Both the position numbers and the translations under genes were made by a program. From NCBI GenBank assembly GCA_943789365.1, contig CALSTV010000001.1, positions 1,426,001 through 1,490,000 of the forward strand: a stretch of DNA of 64,000 bases. Reading direction: 5' to 3'. Shown here one piece after another: positions 26,951-35,626 of this stretch. The notes beneath the pieces are model-generated. The model was not told the DNA's origin, made no database searches, and was given only the letters and a program-made list of their open reading frames with translations. Each line of letters starts with the position of its first letter. The first letter of the stretch is position 1. Origin of the DNA: an uncultured Flavobacteriaceae bacterium (GTDB lineage Bacteria; Bacteroidota; Bacteroidia; Flavobacteriales; Flavobacteriaceae).

Positions 26951-27084
26951 CCCCGACAATGCTATGGGAAATATGATATTTGTCATGACTTTTTTAGAAG
27001 CAAATAGAATTTTGCCTTTCAAAAAGGTCTACTTTTATTTTATTGTACTATTTTTATCAAAAATTACCTCTTTAAAGATTTCCA

Positions 27085-29076
27085 ATGAGCCAGCACCAAC
27101 CACTTACTCAAGAAAACATCGAACAACTTACAGCCCAAGGCTGTTACTGCTCCGACTGGAGTCAGATTTCGATTACTGCTTTAACCGACCTCAGTAAAAT
27201 TAGAAATACACAATTTTCCGGAAAGGTAAAGCTTGGCGCTATTACTGGATGTAATGTTTCTTATGGAGGGGTAAGCAGAGCAAATGGAATTTACAATGCA
27301 CATCTGCACAATTGTGAAATAGGAGATCATCCTTTTATTCAAAACACCAAAAACTATATTGCCAATTACACGATTGGAAACAATGTTGTCATCGAAAATA
27401 TTAGTATGATTGCCGTAGAAGGCGTTTCTACTTTTGGAAATGGAACTTTGGTAGAAGCTATTAACGAAGGCGGAGGACGAGAAATACCTATCTACGACAA
27501 CCTCTCGGCTCAAGTTGCATACATCCTTTCATTATACCGACATAGAGATGCACTTATTTCCAACCTAAAGGGAATGATTAGCGCATATAGTGAGTCTATA
27601 AAATCGGACAGAGGAACTATTGGCGATGATGTGAAAATATGCAATTGTCAGTCCATCAAAAATGTAAACATTGGAAATTCTGCTGTTTTAGATGGTGTAT
27701 CGAGTTTAAAAAACGGAAGTTTAAACTCCTATAAAGACGCTCCAATTTATGTTGGTTCGGAGGTAATGGCAGAAAACTTTATCATTTCAAGCGACGCTGT
27801 GGTAGACAATGCCTGTATTATTACCAATAGTTTTGTGGGACAAGGTTGTACACTAGACAAACATTATTCTGCTGAACACTCTGTGTTTTTTGCAAACAGT
27901 CAAGGGTTTAACGGTGAAGCCTGTTCTATTTTTGCAGGTCCGTATACGGTTACCCATCACAAATCTACCTTATTGATTGCCGGAATGTTTTCTTTTATGA
28001 ATGCAGGTAGTGGCTCCAACCAGAGCAATCATATGTACAAACTAGGACCTATTCATCAAGGGATTTTGGAACGTGGTGCAAAAACAACGAGTAACTCCTA
28101 CGTCCTTTGGCCTTCTAAAGTTGGAGCATTTACTTTGGTTTCAGGTAGACACTATAAAAACGTGGACTCGTCGAGCCTTCCTTTTTCATATTTGGTAGAA
28201 TCTAAAGATGAGAGTATCCTTATCCCTGGTATCAACTTACGAAGTGTTGGGACGGTACGAGATGCTCAAAAATGGGTAAAACGAGACAAAAGACACAAGG
28301 CACACAGAACCGACATTATCAACTTCAACCTATTGAGTCCTTTTACAATTCACAAAGTGGTAGAAGGTCTGAAAATATTAAAAGATTTGCGAGCACTTTC
28401 TGGGTTGAACACTAAAGAGTATTCTTATGGCGGTATGAAAATAAATGCCTCTGCGTTAAACAAGGGAATTCGTATATATGAAATCGTCATTCATAAATTT
28501 TTAGGAAATTCAATTATCAGTCGTATCCTCAATGAAGATATAAATAACAGTAACGACCTTAGGAAAGCCTTGCTCCCAAACTCTAAATACGGACAAGGAA
28601 AATGGTTAGATGTAAGCGGACTTATTTGTCCATTAGAAGCCTTTAAAGATTTCAATGAAAGCGTTGAGAATCGAGAATTGAAGAACCTTCACGAAGTACA
28701 AGAAGCGCTCAAAACCATTCATAACAACTACTATGAATACGAATGGAATTGGGCTGCGGCTTTGTTAGAAAAGTATTTCGAAATCGACCTCGCTAAAATC
28801 TCAGTAAAACAAGTCATTTCCATAGTAGAACAATGGAAAGAATCTGTAGTTGCCCTGGACAATATGCTCTATTTAGATGCCAAAAAAGAATTCTCTCTTT
28901 CTACCCAAGTCGGTTTTGGAGTGGATGGAAATGTTAAAGAACGAGCCTTAGACTTTGCCAGTGTACGAGGTGATTTTGACAGCAATGCAACGGTGGTTGA
29001 AATTCTGAACCATATAGAACGCAAAACTATGTTGGGTAATTCGGTAATCGAAACTTTAAAAAATATTGCCTCATAG
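27085..29076 (+). CDS. DUF4954 left-handed beta-helix protein
   Basis: 663 residues. The N-terminal and middle region has hexapeptide-like repeats (GNNVVIENIS, GDDVKICNCQ, GNSAVLDGVS, GSEVMAENFI, SDAVVDNACII) that form a left-handed beta-helix like sugar O-acyl- or nucleotidyl-transferases, followed by a helical C-terminal region. Matches the DUF4954 family of Bacteroidota, of unknown function, sometimes annotated as a UDP-sugar or acyl-transfer protein. No signal peptide, so cytoplasmic. Single gene divergent from hemN (160-base shared promoter region). Confidence 0.88.
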   Translation: MSQHQPLTQENIEQLTAQGCYCSDWSQISITALTDLSKIRNTQFSGKVKLGAITGCNVSYGGVSRANGIYNAHLHNCEIGDHPFIQNTKNYIANYTIGNNVVIENISMIAVEGVSTFGNGTLVEAINEGGGREIPIYDNLSAQVAYILSLYRHRDALISNLKGMISAYSESIKSDRGTIGDDVKICNCQSIKNVNIGNSAVLDGVSSLKNGSLNSYKDAPIYVGSEVMAENFIISSDAVVDNACIITNSFVGQGCTLDKHYSAEHSVFFANSQGFNGEACSIFAGPYTVTHHKSTLLIAGMFSFMNAGSGSNQSNHMYKLGPIHQGILERGAKTTSNSYVLWPSKVGAFTLVSGRHYKNVDSSSLPFSYLVESKDESILIPGINLRSVGTVRDAQKWVKRDKRHKAHRTDIINFNLLSPFTIHKVVEGLKILKDLRALSGLNTKEYSYGGMKINASALNKGIRIYEIVIHKFLGNSIISRILNEDINNSNDLRKALLPNSKYGQGKWLDVSGLICPLEAFKDFNESVENRELKNLHEVQEALKTIHNNYYEYEWNWAAALLEKYFEIDLAKISVKQVISIVEQWKESVVALDNMLYLDAKKEFSLSTQVGFGVDGNVKERALDFASVRGDFDSNATVVEILNHIERKTMLGNSVIETLKNIAS

Positions 29077-29095
29077 GTATTTCTTCATACAAAAA

Positions 29096-29941
29096 TCAAT
29101 CCAAATTCAAATAAGGAACTCTTTCTCCTTGATAGGCATCTAAAGAATCTGCCCAAAAATAGAAGATTACGGTACCCATATTATTTAAACTGTCATAGAC
29201 ATACCACTTCAATGTGCTGTTCTGTGTAGTGCTTGCATACTTTCTACCTGAGCCAGGCTGTCCTAAACTGGAAATAACGGTATCCATATTTAGCCCGTCC
29301 TGATCAGTAAAGTTACCAATACCACTTAAAGAGTACGGATATTCGTCCCCGATCACGTCCACTCCATCGATATTTCTACTCCAAGAAATTCCGTAAATTC
29401 TAGAAGCAAATATAACGTCAGTTCCCTTATTTACATAAAGTGAGAATCCTTTAGAGAAATAATACAAAAATTCATATTTTCCATCCGAACTTTCTAAGAC
29501 TCCTTCAGGAGCACCTAGCAATGCTAATGCCTTTGCTTTTTTATCCACATCGATCTCAATCCCTTCAATTGTTTTAAAATCAAGTATCCCATGCTCATAA
29601 AATTCAACATCAAAAGTCTCAGTTTCAGAAAGATCTCCATTCTCATTGACAAGGGATATATATATTCTGCCTTTTACAGCTCTGGTCGCGGTAATTTCCA
29701 CAATATTCTTAGAAACTTCTTCAATAATTAACGCATTAGAAGGAATGACGGATTTCACATCAATTGAGGAATAACCCGAACCTTTAACCGTAATAGAAAT
29801 TGGCTCTTCAATATAGGTGGTCATGGAAGATAGTTCTACATTGTCCAATTCAACCGGCGGCAACATGGCCTCATCTTCAGAACAAGAAGTAAAAATAAAA
29901 ACGGCAAAAATTAGGATGTAATAGTTTAGGGGGATTCGCAT
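29096..29941 (-). CDS. lipoprotein with IPT/TIG-like domain
   Basis: 281 residues: lipoprotein signal peptide with FTSC (Cys20), an immunoglobulin-like domain (about 35-110, ISITVKGSGYSSIDVKS; the IPT/TIG pattern), and a C-terminal region of about 160 residues that includes LGAPEGVLESSDGKYEFLYY and LGQPGSGRKYASTT. Both of those segments resemble SmpA/OmlA-like 'short strand-Gly-Pro' repeats. Surface or periplasmic; function not recognised. Alone on the minus strand between DUF4954 and a heptamer repeat tract. Confidence 0.75.
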   Translation of the reverse strand: MRIPLNYYILIFAVFIFTSCSEDEAMLPPVELDNVELSSMTTYIEEPISITVKGSGYSSIDVKSVIPSNALIIEEVSKNIVEITATRAVKGRIYISLVNENGDLSETETFDVEFYEHGILDFKTIEGIEIDVDKKAKALALLGAPEGVLESSDGKYEFLYYFSKGFSLYVNKGTDVIFASRIYGISWSRNIDGVDVIGDEYPYSLSGIGNFTDQDGLNMDTVISSLGQPGSGRKYASTTQNSTLKWYVYDSLNNMGTVIFYFWADSLDAYQGERVPYLNLD

Positions 29942-30064
29942 AGCAATAGCTCTTTATAATTAAGCCGCTAAAAAACAAAAAAAAAGCATTTCGCTATTAA
30001 CTAATGAATAGCACATTTTGAACATTCAATAGCATAAATACTATAGAGCAAAGGCTTCAAAATT

Positions 30065-30144
30065 GCTGGTGGCTGGTGGCTGGTGGCTGGTGGCTGGTGG
30101 CTGGTGGCTGGTGGCTGGTGGCTGGTGGCTGGTGGCTGGTGGCT
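30065..30144. repeat. perfect heptanucleotide tandem repeat (GGTGGCT)n
   Basis: About eleven uninterrupted copies of GGTGGCT (80 bases), ending six bases before the stop codon of the histidine kinase gene. Perfect, so recent or unstable. It shares its core unit with the degenerate tract at 20.76-20.98 kb. Every GG pair could contribute to a two-tier G-quadruplex. Confidence 0.95.
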
Positions 30145-30149
30145 AAAAA

Positions 30150-31493
30150 CTACAAAATTGGAATATTTATGGTGATCCGGGTTCCTTGTCCTTTTTCAGA
30201 ATTGATAAACAAACGTCCGTTTACATAATTGACGCGTTCTTTCATAAAAAACAAGCCCATACCCAGACCTTTTTCAGAATCTTCCACAGCACTGACGTCA
30301 AAACCATTTCCGTTGTCGTCTATCATAATACTCAATAAGTCTTCAGTATGACTAACACTGACAAGCACATAACTCGAAGCAGCGTATTTCAATGAATTAT
30401 TTATGGCCTCTTGTGCCACTCTGTACAAATTGGTTTCTACCAAAGATTCGAACCTCCCTTGAAAGTCGGTTTTGTTTTCAAAAAGTATGTTTACCCCCGA
30501 TAATTTGGAAATTTCATCAGTCATTTTCTTTAGTGCCGGAGCAATTCCATGATCTATAAGCTCGGGAGGTGTTAGGCTAAAGGTTACAGCGCGTACATCT
30601 TTTATGAGTTGACCAAACACTTCTTTTAAATCTTCTAACTTGACTTTTGCTTTTTCCGGATTGTCAATATTAATAGACTCTACACTAAATTTAAGCGCGG
30701 TTAAAATTTGACCAATCCCATCGTGAATGTCTTTCGCAATACGCTTGCGTTCTTCTTCTTGCGCTTCTACTATCTGACTGGCTTGGTCTTTCTGTAACTG
30801 AACTTTGTTCTCGTATTCAATTTGTTTGATTCTATCAATTTCTTCTTGCGATTCTTTACGCTCAGTAACATCTGTACCAATTAAAAAAAGACTTTGTTTT
30901 CCTATGGACTTATTCATTGGAATGATAGAAATTTCCATCCATACTTGTCGGCCTTTCTTAGTAAACAATTCTATTTCACCAGTCCATATTTTATGTCGCG
31001 TCGTTGCAAAGAGATCTTTTATATTTTGTTGCTGTCCTTCCTTGGTGGTGAGCAAGCGTTCTATGGATCCTCGAATGTCTTTTTGTTCCAAGCCCAACAA
31101 ATCACGCAATTTTTTACTCATATTTAAAACCGTCCCATCGAGTTTGGTACTAGCAAAAAAAGCAGCATTGTCTACCACAAAATTCAAACTCTCCAACTCT
31201 TGATAAGCAGTTTCCTTTAATTCGTATTGCTCCTTTAATTCCGCAATTTGTGCTTTATTATAAATGTTTGATTTGATCAATATCTGAATGATCTTCTGAA
31301 AATATTTCTTGATAAAAACTAGGAGGACTATGACGAAGGTCAAAACCGCTAATAAAGAAAGTGAAAATTCGACCTGAAAAGAGCTCAACAAAATATAAAA
31401 AAACACAGGTAATCCGGCAAGTAACAAAAAAGTTCTAATCAAGAGCTTTTTTAAAAGCAGCGGTATATTGGCATATTCTTTAGGCGAGTTCAT
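30150..31493 (-). CDS. membrane PAS sensor histidine kinase, NarX/DegS-like (HisKA_3)
   Basis: 447 residues from the ATG at 31493. Two membrane helices (about 17-38 and 45-62), a coiled-coil linker, a PAS domain (about 100-213, ending FLIGTDVTERKESQ), a HisKA_3 dimerisation domain with phosphoacceptor His257 in EEERKRIAKDIHDGIGQIL, and a HATPase domain with DNGNGFDV and GLGMGLFFMKERV. The HisKA_3 type pairs with LuxR/NarL response regulators, and one is encoded at 59.2 kb in this island. No periplasmic sensor domain, so the signal is read by the PAS domain or the membrane. TACTTTTG lies just 4 bases before the ATG, implying a leaderless mRNA. Confidence 0.93.
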   Translation of the reverse strand: MNSPKEYANIPLLLKKLLIRTFLLLAGLPVFFYILLSSFQVEFSLSLLAVLTFVIVLLVFIKKYFQKIIQILIKSNIYNKAQIAELKEQYELKETAYQELESLNFVVDNAAFFASTKLDGTVLNMSKKLRDLLGLEQKDIRGSIERLLTTKEGQQQNIKDLFATTRHKIWTGEIELFTKKGRQVWMEISIIPMNKSIGKQSLFLIGTDVTERKESQEEIDRIKQIEYENKVQLQKDQASQIVEAQEEERKRIAKDIHDGIGQILTALKFSVESINIDNPEKAKVKLEDLKEVFGQLIKDVRAVTFSLTPPELIDHGIAPALKKMTDEISKLSGVNILFENKTDFQGRFESLVETNLYRVAQEAINNSLKYAASSYVLVSVSHTEDLLSIMIDDNGNGFDVSAVEDSEKGLGMGLFFMKERVNYVNGRLFINSEKGQGTRITINIPIL

Positions 31494-31585
31494 CTTGCAA
31501 AAGTATAAAAAAACCGCGTAGGCACAAGACACATAAACCTCTTTGAAGGAATTGCAAATTTACAGATTTACAATAACAGTGCAGA

Positions 31586-32173
31586 TTACGAAGCCAATGC
31601 CTTTTGAATTAGGGCAAGTGAACTATCAGAATAAGACAATTTTAGGGCGGCTGCATGTCCACTTTCAGACATTTTTCTCCAGGTTTTTTGAACTATATCA
31701 ATAAGTTTCTCTTCTTCGTATTTTTTTGCAAACGGCTCGAAGTAATATTGTAAAAACACCAAGCAGACAACATCTTCCAACAATTGTGTTTCTTCATTTC
31801 TTTTGAGTTGTTTCTTTAACAAAAGAAAGGCAACCTTCTCAATGGTGTCTTGATCATAACCAACCTCCGTAAGTATTTCTGATGCTTTTTGGGCGTGAAA
31901 TTTTTTCAAGTCTTGCCTCCATAACAGATACCCCGTACGGTTCATCTCATAGGAGTCACGCGGACTTTCCCAACGACAAATATGTTGACATCTAGCAGCC
32001 AATTGAACAGCTTCTGATGCATCGGGCGCAAATTTCGCTAGCACTTCAGTCATACGTTGCGCATACAATAGTTCTTTTGGGTATGAAACCCCTTCAAAAA
32101 CTTCTGAATTTGGATCTTGGCTGTTTGCTTTATCAAAGAGTGCTATTGCTTGTTGAAACTTACCTGTAGTCAT
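31586..32173 (-). CDS. DUF4202 protein
   Basis: 195-residue all-helical soluble protein. The DUF4202 pattern is clear: IALFDKANSQDPN, PKELLYAQRMTEVL, LAARCQHICRWESPRDSYEMNRTGYLLWR, and VCLVFLQYYFEPFAKKYEEEKLIDIVQKTWRKMSE. The HICRW and ARCQH residues form a conserved His-rich surface like an HD-type metal site. The family is often found near nitrate and nitrite assimilation genes, as here beside nirD, but its biochemistry is unknown. It is 53 bases before the histidine kinase start and probably shares its own promoter at 32205-32212. Confidence 0.88.
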   Translation of the reverse strand: MTTGKFQQAIALFDKANSQDPNSEVFEGVSYPKELLYAQRMTEVLAKFAPDASEAVQLAARCQHICRWESPRDSYEMNRTGYLLWRQDLKKFHAQKASEILTEVGYDQDTIEKVAFLLLKKQLKRNEETQLLEDVVCLVFLQYYFEPFAKKYEEEKLIDIVQKTWRKMSESGHAAALKLSYSDSSLALIQKALAS

Positions 32174-32204
32174 TAAGTTGTTATTTTAGTTGGACATTAT
32201 ACAA

Positions 32205-32212
32205 CAAAAATA
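32205..32212 (-). promoter_or_regulatory. -7 promoter element of the DUF4202 gene
   Basis: TATTTTTG on the minus strand, 31 bases before the DUF4202 ATG. Confidence 0.45.
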
Positions 32213-32224
32213 CAAAGAAAGATC

Positions 32225-32285
32225 CGTTTTTGAGTGTTGAGTTTTAGGTTTATCATGTAACTCACAACTCACAACTAAAAATTCT
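32225..32285. repeat. short inverted and heptamer repeats
   Basis: Between nirD and DUF4202: GAGTGTTGAGTTTTAG faces ACTCACAACTCACAACTAAAA across a short loop, the right arm being two copies of the 7-mer ACTCACA. Related ACTCACAATTCACAATT sequence appears at 51.47 kb. Possibly a weak terminator of nirBD; no T-run. Confidence 0.4.
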
Positions 32286-32288
32286 AAC

Positions 32289-32666
32289 TTACTCCGCAAA
32301 GCCAAGAAACACAAAACCGTCTTCTATCTTTACAGGATAGACAGCAATGGCATCTAGGTCGCCATTCAAATTTTCTCCACTATCTAGTGAAAAAGTTTTC
32401 TTATGCAGTGGACAAGCCACTTTTGGGGTTCCACAATCGTCACCAATCATTCCTCTAGACAACACCATCTCCATTTTATGAGGACATAAATTTTGACAAG
32501 CATACCATTTTCCTTCTCTAGTAAAATTAAAGACTGCAATTTGCTTGTCTTTATACTTTACACAGGCTCCTCCATTTTCAGGAAACTTAGCCACAGGTGC
32601 TGCTTTAAACCATACTTTTACATTATCTACTTCTGTTGTGAAATATTTTTCCAAAATTGCTGACAT
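32289..32666 (-). CDS. nirD: nitrite reductase small subunit (Rieske-like)
   Basis: 125 residues, small subunit of NAD(P)H-dependent assimilatory nitrite reductase. It has a Rieske-type fold with both ligand pairs kept: CPHKMEM (Cys-x-His) and CPLHKKTFSLDSG (Cys-x2-His). Some NirD proteins lose these, so a [2Fe-2S] cluster is likely here. Length is close to the usual ~110. It is downstream of nirB on the same strand but after a 181-base gap that carries a large hairpin, so its level may be tuned apart from nirB. Confidence 0.93.
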   Translation of the reverse strand: MSAILEKYFTTEVDNVKVWFKAAPVAKFPENGGACVKYKDKQIAVFNFTREGKWYACQNLCPHKMEMVLSRGMIGDDCGTPKVACPLHKKTFSLDSGENLNGDLDAIAVYPVKIEDGFVFLGFAE

Positions 32667-32695
32667 GCTACTTGTTTTTTGTCGTTTTATTTTCT

Positions 32696-32778
32696 GATTT
32701 CTAAGAGGAACACAATTAAAAACGGTCGTAAATTATCAAAACTTCCGTTTTATCTTGTGCTCCTCAATCATAGAAATC
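32696..32778 (-). promoter_or_regulatory. long two-part hairpin between nirB and nirD
   Basis: An imperfect inverted repeat of about 20 bp (32696-32715 with 32755-32778: GATTTCTA and GAGGA/CACAA blocks pair, with a small bulge) encloses a second 7-bp stem (AAAACGG with CCGTTTT). There is no run of T, so it is not a normal terminator. A transcript-processing or stability structure, an attenuator, or a MITE-like element are options. Confidence 0.6.
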
Positions 32779-32847
32779 AAACTATCTTTATAAAGGATTT
32801 TGTTTACACTCCTTTTTTATTCTATAATTAATCTCATTTAGGCAGAC

Positions 32848-35361
32848 CTAGGCCTCCCATAACTCAGGCATTTTTTGTTCTCGTAATGGCACGAAATTCA
32901 AATTTTTATCAATCTCATCTGAATTCACAAAATGACTGTACCTATTTTGAATTTCAATATTTTCAATTGCTTCCTTCCATTCACATTTATAGGTATTGAT
33001 TAGACCCGCCATCTCTTTATCTAAATCTTCACAAATACCTAAACTGTCATTGATTACTACATCTTTAAGATATTCAATTCCTCCTTCTAATTTATCCAAC
33101 CAAGCTGCAGTTCGTTGCAATGGCAAAGCGGTTTTAATGTAATACATAAGGAATCTATCAATATATTTTACAACGGTTTCGTTGTCTATCTGTTCTGCTA
33201 ACAATTCGGCGTGTTTAGGATTTGCACCTCCATTTCCGGCAACATACAAGTTCCAACCTCCATCTACAGCAATCATTCCGAAATCTTTACATCTTGCTTC
33301 TGCACATTCTCGAATACACCCAGAGACCCCTCCTTTAAATTTATGAGGAGAACGAATTCCTTTGTATCGGTTTTCAACCTCTATGGCAAAACTTACACTT
33401 TCATCCATTCCATAACGACACCATGTAGAACCAACACAACTTTTTACGGTACGCAATGATTTTCCGTAAGCATGACCACTTTCAAAACCTTCCTCAATTA
33501 AATCTTTCCATATTTTTGGCAATTCATCCAAACGTGCTCCAAACATATCGATACGTTGTCCACCTGTAATTTTAGTATACAAATCGTATTTCGCAGCAAT
33601 TTCCCCAATAGCGATTAATTGTTTTGGTGTAATCTCTCCACCAGCAACTCGAGGTACTACAGAATAGGTCCCGTTTCTTTGAATATTTGCTAAGAAGCGA
33701 TCGTTTGAATCTTGAATTACCTCTTGTTTATTTGCCGTTTCGTTATATATGCTTGCGAATAAGGAAGCTAAGGCTGGCTTGCATATTTCACATCCATTTC
33801 CTTTCCCATGTCCATCCAACACTTCGTCATAGGATGTATAGCCTTTCATCGTAATCAAATCGAACAACTCTTGTCTTGAATAATCAAAATGCTCACAGAT
33901 AGTTTCTTTGACTACTTTTCCTGAAGCTTTTAAACTTTCATTCAAAATATCTGTCACCATTGGCTTACATCCTCCACAGCCTGTAGTTGCTTTCGTATCG
34001 GCTGCCAAATCTTTTAAGTTATCGATTCCTTCTTCAACCTTGCAACAAATTTGCCCTTTTGTTATGGACTCACAAGAACAGACCACTGCAGCATCAGGCA
34101 AATCTAATACAGACCCCATGCTTGCAGATTCTCCTCCTCTAGACCCCAAAATCAAATCTTCAGGGTTTTCAGGAATTGCCATTCCATTCAAATATATCTG
34201 ATGCAACATATTGTAATCACTTGCATCACCTACAAGAATTCCACCTAAGAGCGACTTCCCATCGTTCGATACGATAATCTTCTTATAAATTCCTTGAAAT
34301 TTATTTTCATAAACGATGCTTTCTCCTTCACTTTTTTCATTCAAAGCATCTCCAAAACTAGCCACATCGATTCCACTCAATTTCAATTTAGTAGACATAT
34401 CAATAGCCGTTGGCATCATCGCTTCTTCTTCCATAATTTGAGCCACCGCTACCCCAGCCATATCATAACCAGGCGCAACCAAACCATAAATCATTTGATT
34501 TAACAAAGCACATTCTCCAATGGCGAAAATTGCTTCATCTGAAGTTTTCATATCGTTGGTTACAACAATACCTCCACGAGTTCCCACTTCTAAACCGCAA
34601 GTTTTTGCCAATTCATCTCTTGGACGAATTCCAGCAGAAACCAAGAGCATCCCAACATCTAGCACATCTCCATTTCCAAAATCCATTCCAGAAATAGCAC
34701 CCTCTCCAACGATTTGTTGCGTTCCTTTATTTAATAAAATATCTATTCCTAAATCTTCAAGTTTCCCTTGCAACACTTTACTCGCATCACCGTCTAATTG
34801 TCTCGGCATTAGCCGCGGAGCAAATTCTACTACAGCAGCTTCTAAGTCCATATCCAAAATAGCTTTTCCTGCTTCCAGGCCTAAAAGACCACCACCTAAA
34901 ATAGCGGCTTTCTTAGTCCCACCTTCTGCTTTCAATTTTGCAGCATACGCTAGGGTAGCATCCAAATCCTCAATAGTTCTATATACAAAAACACCTTCTT
35001 TCTCCACACCAGGAATTGGAGGTACAAATGCCGATGAACCTGTCGCTAACACCAAATAGTCATAACTATAAGTAGCATCACTAATCGTAGTAATGGTTTT
35101 ATTCGCTCTGTGAATATCCGTAACACGTTCATTTGTAATCAGCTCTACACCATTCTCTTCATACCAAGATCGTGGAGCCATACTCAATCGTTCTGCATCT
35201 TGATCTCCAAAATACTCGCTTAAATGTACTCTGTCATACGCAGGTCTTGGCTCTTCTCCAAACACTGTCAATTTGAATTCAGATGCAGTTGCTTGCGCTA
35301 CAAATTTTTCACAAAATTTATAACCTACCATACCGTTTCCAATAACCAAAATCGTCTTCAT
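32848..35361 (-). CDS. nirB: nitrite reductase (NAD(P)H) large subunit
   Basis: 837-residue assimilatory nitrite reductase: nitrite to ammonium with six electrons, in the cytoplasm. Domains in order: FAD-binding (MKTILVIGNGMVGYKF), NAD-binding (ILGGGLLGLEAGKAI), two BFD-like [2Fe-2S] domains (VVCSCESITKG...CGGCKP; and a second with CEICKP), and a siroheme/[4Fe-4S] half-domain pair with SCVGSTWCRYG and GCIRECAEARCKD (the four Cys of the cluster). Full length. Its promoter carries three TACGTA boxes spaced 10 bp that run into the -7 element (35388-35419). Divergent from the first Crp/Fnr gene. Cooperates with nirD and the fused NasA encoded at 60 kb. Confidence 0.97.
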   Translation of the reverse strand: MKTILVIGNGMVGYKFCEKFVAQATASEFKLTVFGEEPRPAYDRVHLSEYFGDQDAERLSMAPRSWYEENGVELITNERVTDIHRANKTITTISDATYSYDYLVLATGSSAFVPPIPGVEKEGVFVYRTIEDLDATLAYAAKLKAEGGTKKAAILGGGLLGLEAGKAILDMDLEAAVVEFAPRLMPRQLDGDASKVLQGKLEDLGIDILLNKGTQQIVGEGAISGMDFGNGDVLDVGMLLVSAGIRPRDELAKTCGLEVGTRGGIVVTNDMKTSDEAIFAIGECALLNQMIYGLVAPGYDMAGVAVAQIMEEEAMMPTAIDMSTKLKLSGIDVASFGDALNEKSEGESIVYENKFQGIYKKIIVSNDGKSLLGGILVGDASDYNMLHQIYLNGMAIPENPEDLILGSRGGESASMGSVLDLPDAAVVCSCESITKGQICCKVEEGIDNLKDLAADTKATTGCGGCKPMVTDILNESLKASGKVVKETICEHFDYSRQELFDLITMKGYTSYDEVLDGHGKGNGCEICKPALASLFASIYNETANKQEVIQDSNDRFLANIQRNGTYSVVPRVAGGEITPKQLIAIGEIAAKYDLYTKITGGQRIDMFGARLDELPKIWKDLIEEGFESGHAYGKSLRTVKSCVGSTWCRYGMDESVSFAIEVENRYKGIRSPHKFKGGVSGCIRECAEARCKDFGMIAVDGGWNLYVAGNGGANPKHAELLAEQIDNETVVKYIDRFLMYYIKTALPLQRTAAWLDKLEGGIEYLKDVVINDSLGICEDLDKEMAGLINTYKCEWKEAIENIEIQNRYSHFVNSDEIDKNLNFVPLREQKMPELWEA

Positions 35362-35387
35362 ATATTTCTACTTTAAGATTTACCCTG

Positions 35388-35419
35388 CAAAACTACGTAA
35401 TTTTACGTAACTATACGTA
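35388..35419 (-). promoter_or_regulatory. nirB promoter with three helically phased TACGTA boxes
   Basis: TACGTA at 35394, 35404 and 35414, exactly 10 bp apart. Read in nirB direction, the last box runs straight into the -7 element: TACG-TAGTTTTG (TAGTTTTG at 35388-35395). No -33 TTG is present, as expected for an activator-dependent promoter. Confidence 0.75.
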
Positions 35420-35546
35420 GTTTTTGTTTTGTTTTTTTTAAAATACTTATAATATTATTTGTCATAAAAAAAACAGGTGCTACGTTAGTAATATATCAAC
35501 TTAACAGGCTTTATATTGACAATACAATAATGTTTTCCTGCAATAG

Positions 35547-35569
35547 CACAGTTAAGCAACTGTGTTTTT
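35547..35569 (+). terminator. plus-strand intrinsic terminator inside the nirB/crp intergenic region
   Basis: CACAGTT-AAGC-AACTGTG stem-loop followed by TTTTT. No gene precedes it on the plus strand, so it would end a short untranslated transcript of roughly 100 bases, possibly starting after the TATTATTTG sequence at 35452-35460 (one base longer than consensus). Confidence 0.55.
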
Positions 35570-35626
35570 ATACGGTACCGCCTATGCAAAAACCACACAA
35601 CCAAGTAAAATAAAAATAAGTATTTA

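Noticed and set aside
34520-35059. 179-residue plus-strand frame inside nirB
   Set aside because: Antisense shadow of a well-conserved nirB segment; Ser/Pro-rich as expected from the opposite strand.
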